A DNA stretch of 64,000 nt from Pseudochryseolinea flava (GTDB lineage Bacteria > Bacteroidota > Bacteroidia > Cytophagales > Cyclobacteriaceae): assembly GCF_003286915.1 (NCBI RefSeq), contig NZ_QMFY01000012.1, forward strand, positions 62,001-126,000, written 5' to 3'. Below, piece by piece: positions 62,891-64,000 of this stretch. The translations under genes and the position numbers were made by a program. The notes beneath the pieces were generated by a model. That model searched no databases. It was not told the origin of the DNA and saw only the letters and a program-made list of their open reading frames with translations. Within the stretch, counting starts at the first letter, position 1; the number at the start of each line of letters is the position of its first letter.

Positions 62891-62974
62891 GCAGGATGGA
62901 AATTTATAATGTGTGAATACTTAACCAATTGCGTTGGAATAACGAATATCAAACCTCGATCACGGCTAACGAAA

Positions 62975-63880
62975 CTACAGCCATTCTTTCCGCTTAAACC
63001 ATTTGTAAATGATGAGCGACACCATGGCCATCACGATAATCATCAACGGGTAACCAAGCTTCCACTCGAGTTCGGGCATGTGTCGAAAATTCATTCCGTA
63101 AATACCAACGATGAACGTGAGCGGCATGAAGAATACGGAAAACAAGGTGAGGATTCGAATTACTTCATTCGTACGTTGAGACGATATGGAGAAATACAAA
63201 GTAAGAATGTGATTGGTGTTGTCGGCCATGGCATCGTAGAGTGTAAGCACACGTACATAGAGGTCTCTGGTGTCGCGTGTTTCAGGATCACGATGCTCAG
63301 CGCCGTCTATTTTTTCTAAAATGTCCTTCGAGAGAATGAGGATGCGCTTGATTACTTCGATTTTTCTCTTGGCATGGTACATATCTTCCAATGCCGGCGT
63401 ATTCTTTTTCAGAAAAACTTTGGCTTCAAAATGATCGATTTCTTGCGCTAATAGAAATGCAGGCTGTTCGAAGCTGAGAAATACCTGCTTGATGATTTTG
63501 TTCAACAAGTGACATGTACCATCGCATTTGTTTGTGGAAGTTAAACGATGATGAACCTCGTTGAGGAATTGAATTTCCTTGCGATGAATGGTGATGACGA
63601 CATTGTCCGTTTGAAAAATGGCAATCTTATTGGTTAGGCCTTGAATCGTATCGGTGAGTTTATCGTCGGGATCAAAGTAGCGGAGAATAAAAAATGAAGT
63701 TCCTTCCACCGGTTCGTACTTCGGCAAGTGCTCTGGTTGCAGAACATCGGCGACAAACGCTTCATGAATGTGATATTCAAGCGCGATGTTGTGCATGTCG
63801 TCAGCCGTTGGATCTAAAATGTCGATCCATTTAAATTCTCCGGTGAAGAAATTTCGTATCATATCATTGAAGCCAGGCAT
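62975..63880 (-). CDS. corA: CorA-type magnesium/cobalt transporter
   Basis: A 301-residue inner-membrane channel for Mg2+. The long N-terminal cytoplasmic part (EFKWIDILDPTADDMHNIA ... YFDPDDKL) and helical willow region lead to two C-terminal membrane helices. The signature YGMNF lies at the end of the first helix (FIVGIYGMNFRHMPELEW), and the protein ends in the basic KWFKRKEWL. The gene stands alone. ATG 63880 is used; a TTG at 63895 is in frame but less likely. Confidence 0.93.
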   Translation of the reverse strand: MPGFNDMIRNFFTGEFKWIDILDPTADDMHNIALEYHIHEAFVADVLQPEHLPKYEPVEGTSFFILRYFDPDDKLTDTIQGLTNKIAIFQTDNVVITIHRKEIQFLNEVHHRLTSTNKCDGTCHLLNKIIKQVFLSFEQPAFLLAQEIDHFEAKVFLKKNTPALEDMYHAKRKIEVIKRILILSKDILEKIDGAEHRDPETRDTRDLYVRVLTLYDAMADNTNHILTLYFSISSQRTNEVIRILTLFSVFFMPLTFIVGIYGMNFRHMPELEWKLGYPLMIIVMAMVSLIIYKWFKRKEWL

Positions 63881-64000
63881 AAAACCTAGGGCCAATAGCG
63901 GGGATAGGGCAACTAACCGGTTGTTTTTTCCGTCAGAATGGATCCGTTAGGGGGATCGTAAAAGAGGTGTTAAGAAGAATTTTATTTTGTTCCCGGAACG

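Larger units (their letters stand above)
62642..62974. other. intergenic region with repeats
   Basis: No gene is supported. It holds a direct 21-bp duplication at 62756-62797 (starting ATGAATAAGCAATATC) and a solitary GC-rich repeat copy at 62838-62890. Confidence 0.7.

Overview
The window comes from a Bacteroidota chromosome, most likely Cytophagales. The evidence is a SusC/SusD pair under a FecI/FecR switch, several secreted proteins ending in a type IX secretion (T9SS) sorting domain, SusE-type and other lipoproteins, and promoters of the TTG-N19/20-TAnnTTTG type. GIY-YIG and four-helix-bundle gene remnants lie beside tRNA genes. Genus and species cannot be fixed from the sequence alone.

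Layout. 1-2170: housekeeping run with the end of tsaD, a hotdog thioesterase, smpB and an NlpC/P60 hydrolase. 2171-4300: a lipoprotein and a small hypothetical gene, with two arrays of 7-bp tandem repeats. 4300-8546: an HNH nuclease, then four genes that fit the non-phosphorylating L-fucose pathway, interrupted by three copies of a 140-bp repeat. 8593-10553: a TetR regulator with a palindromic operator next to its promoter, followed by fabF. 11029-13983: a secreted ELWxSDGT-repeat protein. 13980-17066: histidine kinase, small hypothetical gene and membrane J-protein. 17242-32316: polysaccharide utilisation locus with GH127 (divergent), FecI, FecR, SusC, SusD, SusE-like, GH76, GH125 and a second GH76 broken by a frameshift. 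This set points to an alpha-1,6-mannan backbone as substrate.

32519-35101: nadA-nadB. 35128-49659: two more histidine kinases, an alpha/beta hydrolase, a Crp-like regulator, small hypothetical genes, a NADAR protein, a GMC oxidoreductase with its small subunit, an FtsX-type permease, a DMT transporter and an outer-membrane barrel. 49660-51585: tandem duplication of a tRNA-Glu gene, its terminator and a decayed GIY-YIG gene. 51649-55065: gap with a textbook promoter, then a GH9 cellulase. 55289-63880: membrane protein, frameshifted hypothetical gene, multi-PAS kinase, multidomain alpha-amylase, DUF892 ferritin-like protein and CorA.

How the parts work together. The secreted and surface glycan enzymes (GH76, GH125, GH9, GH13, GH127) feed on polysaccharides, and the fucose genes would take a released deoxysugar to pyruvate and lactate. 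The most distinctive features are the heptamer arrays, a GC-rich repeat family that occurs as tandem triplets inside two sugar-use loci, the substituted catalytic lysine in the putative fucose dehydrogenase, and several freshly broken genes. I found no clearly new defence or mobile system.
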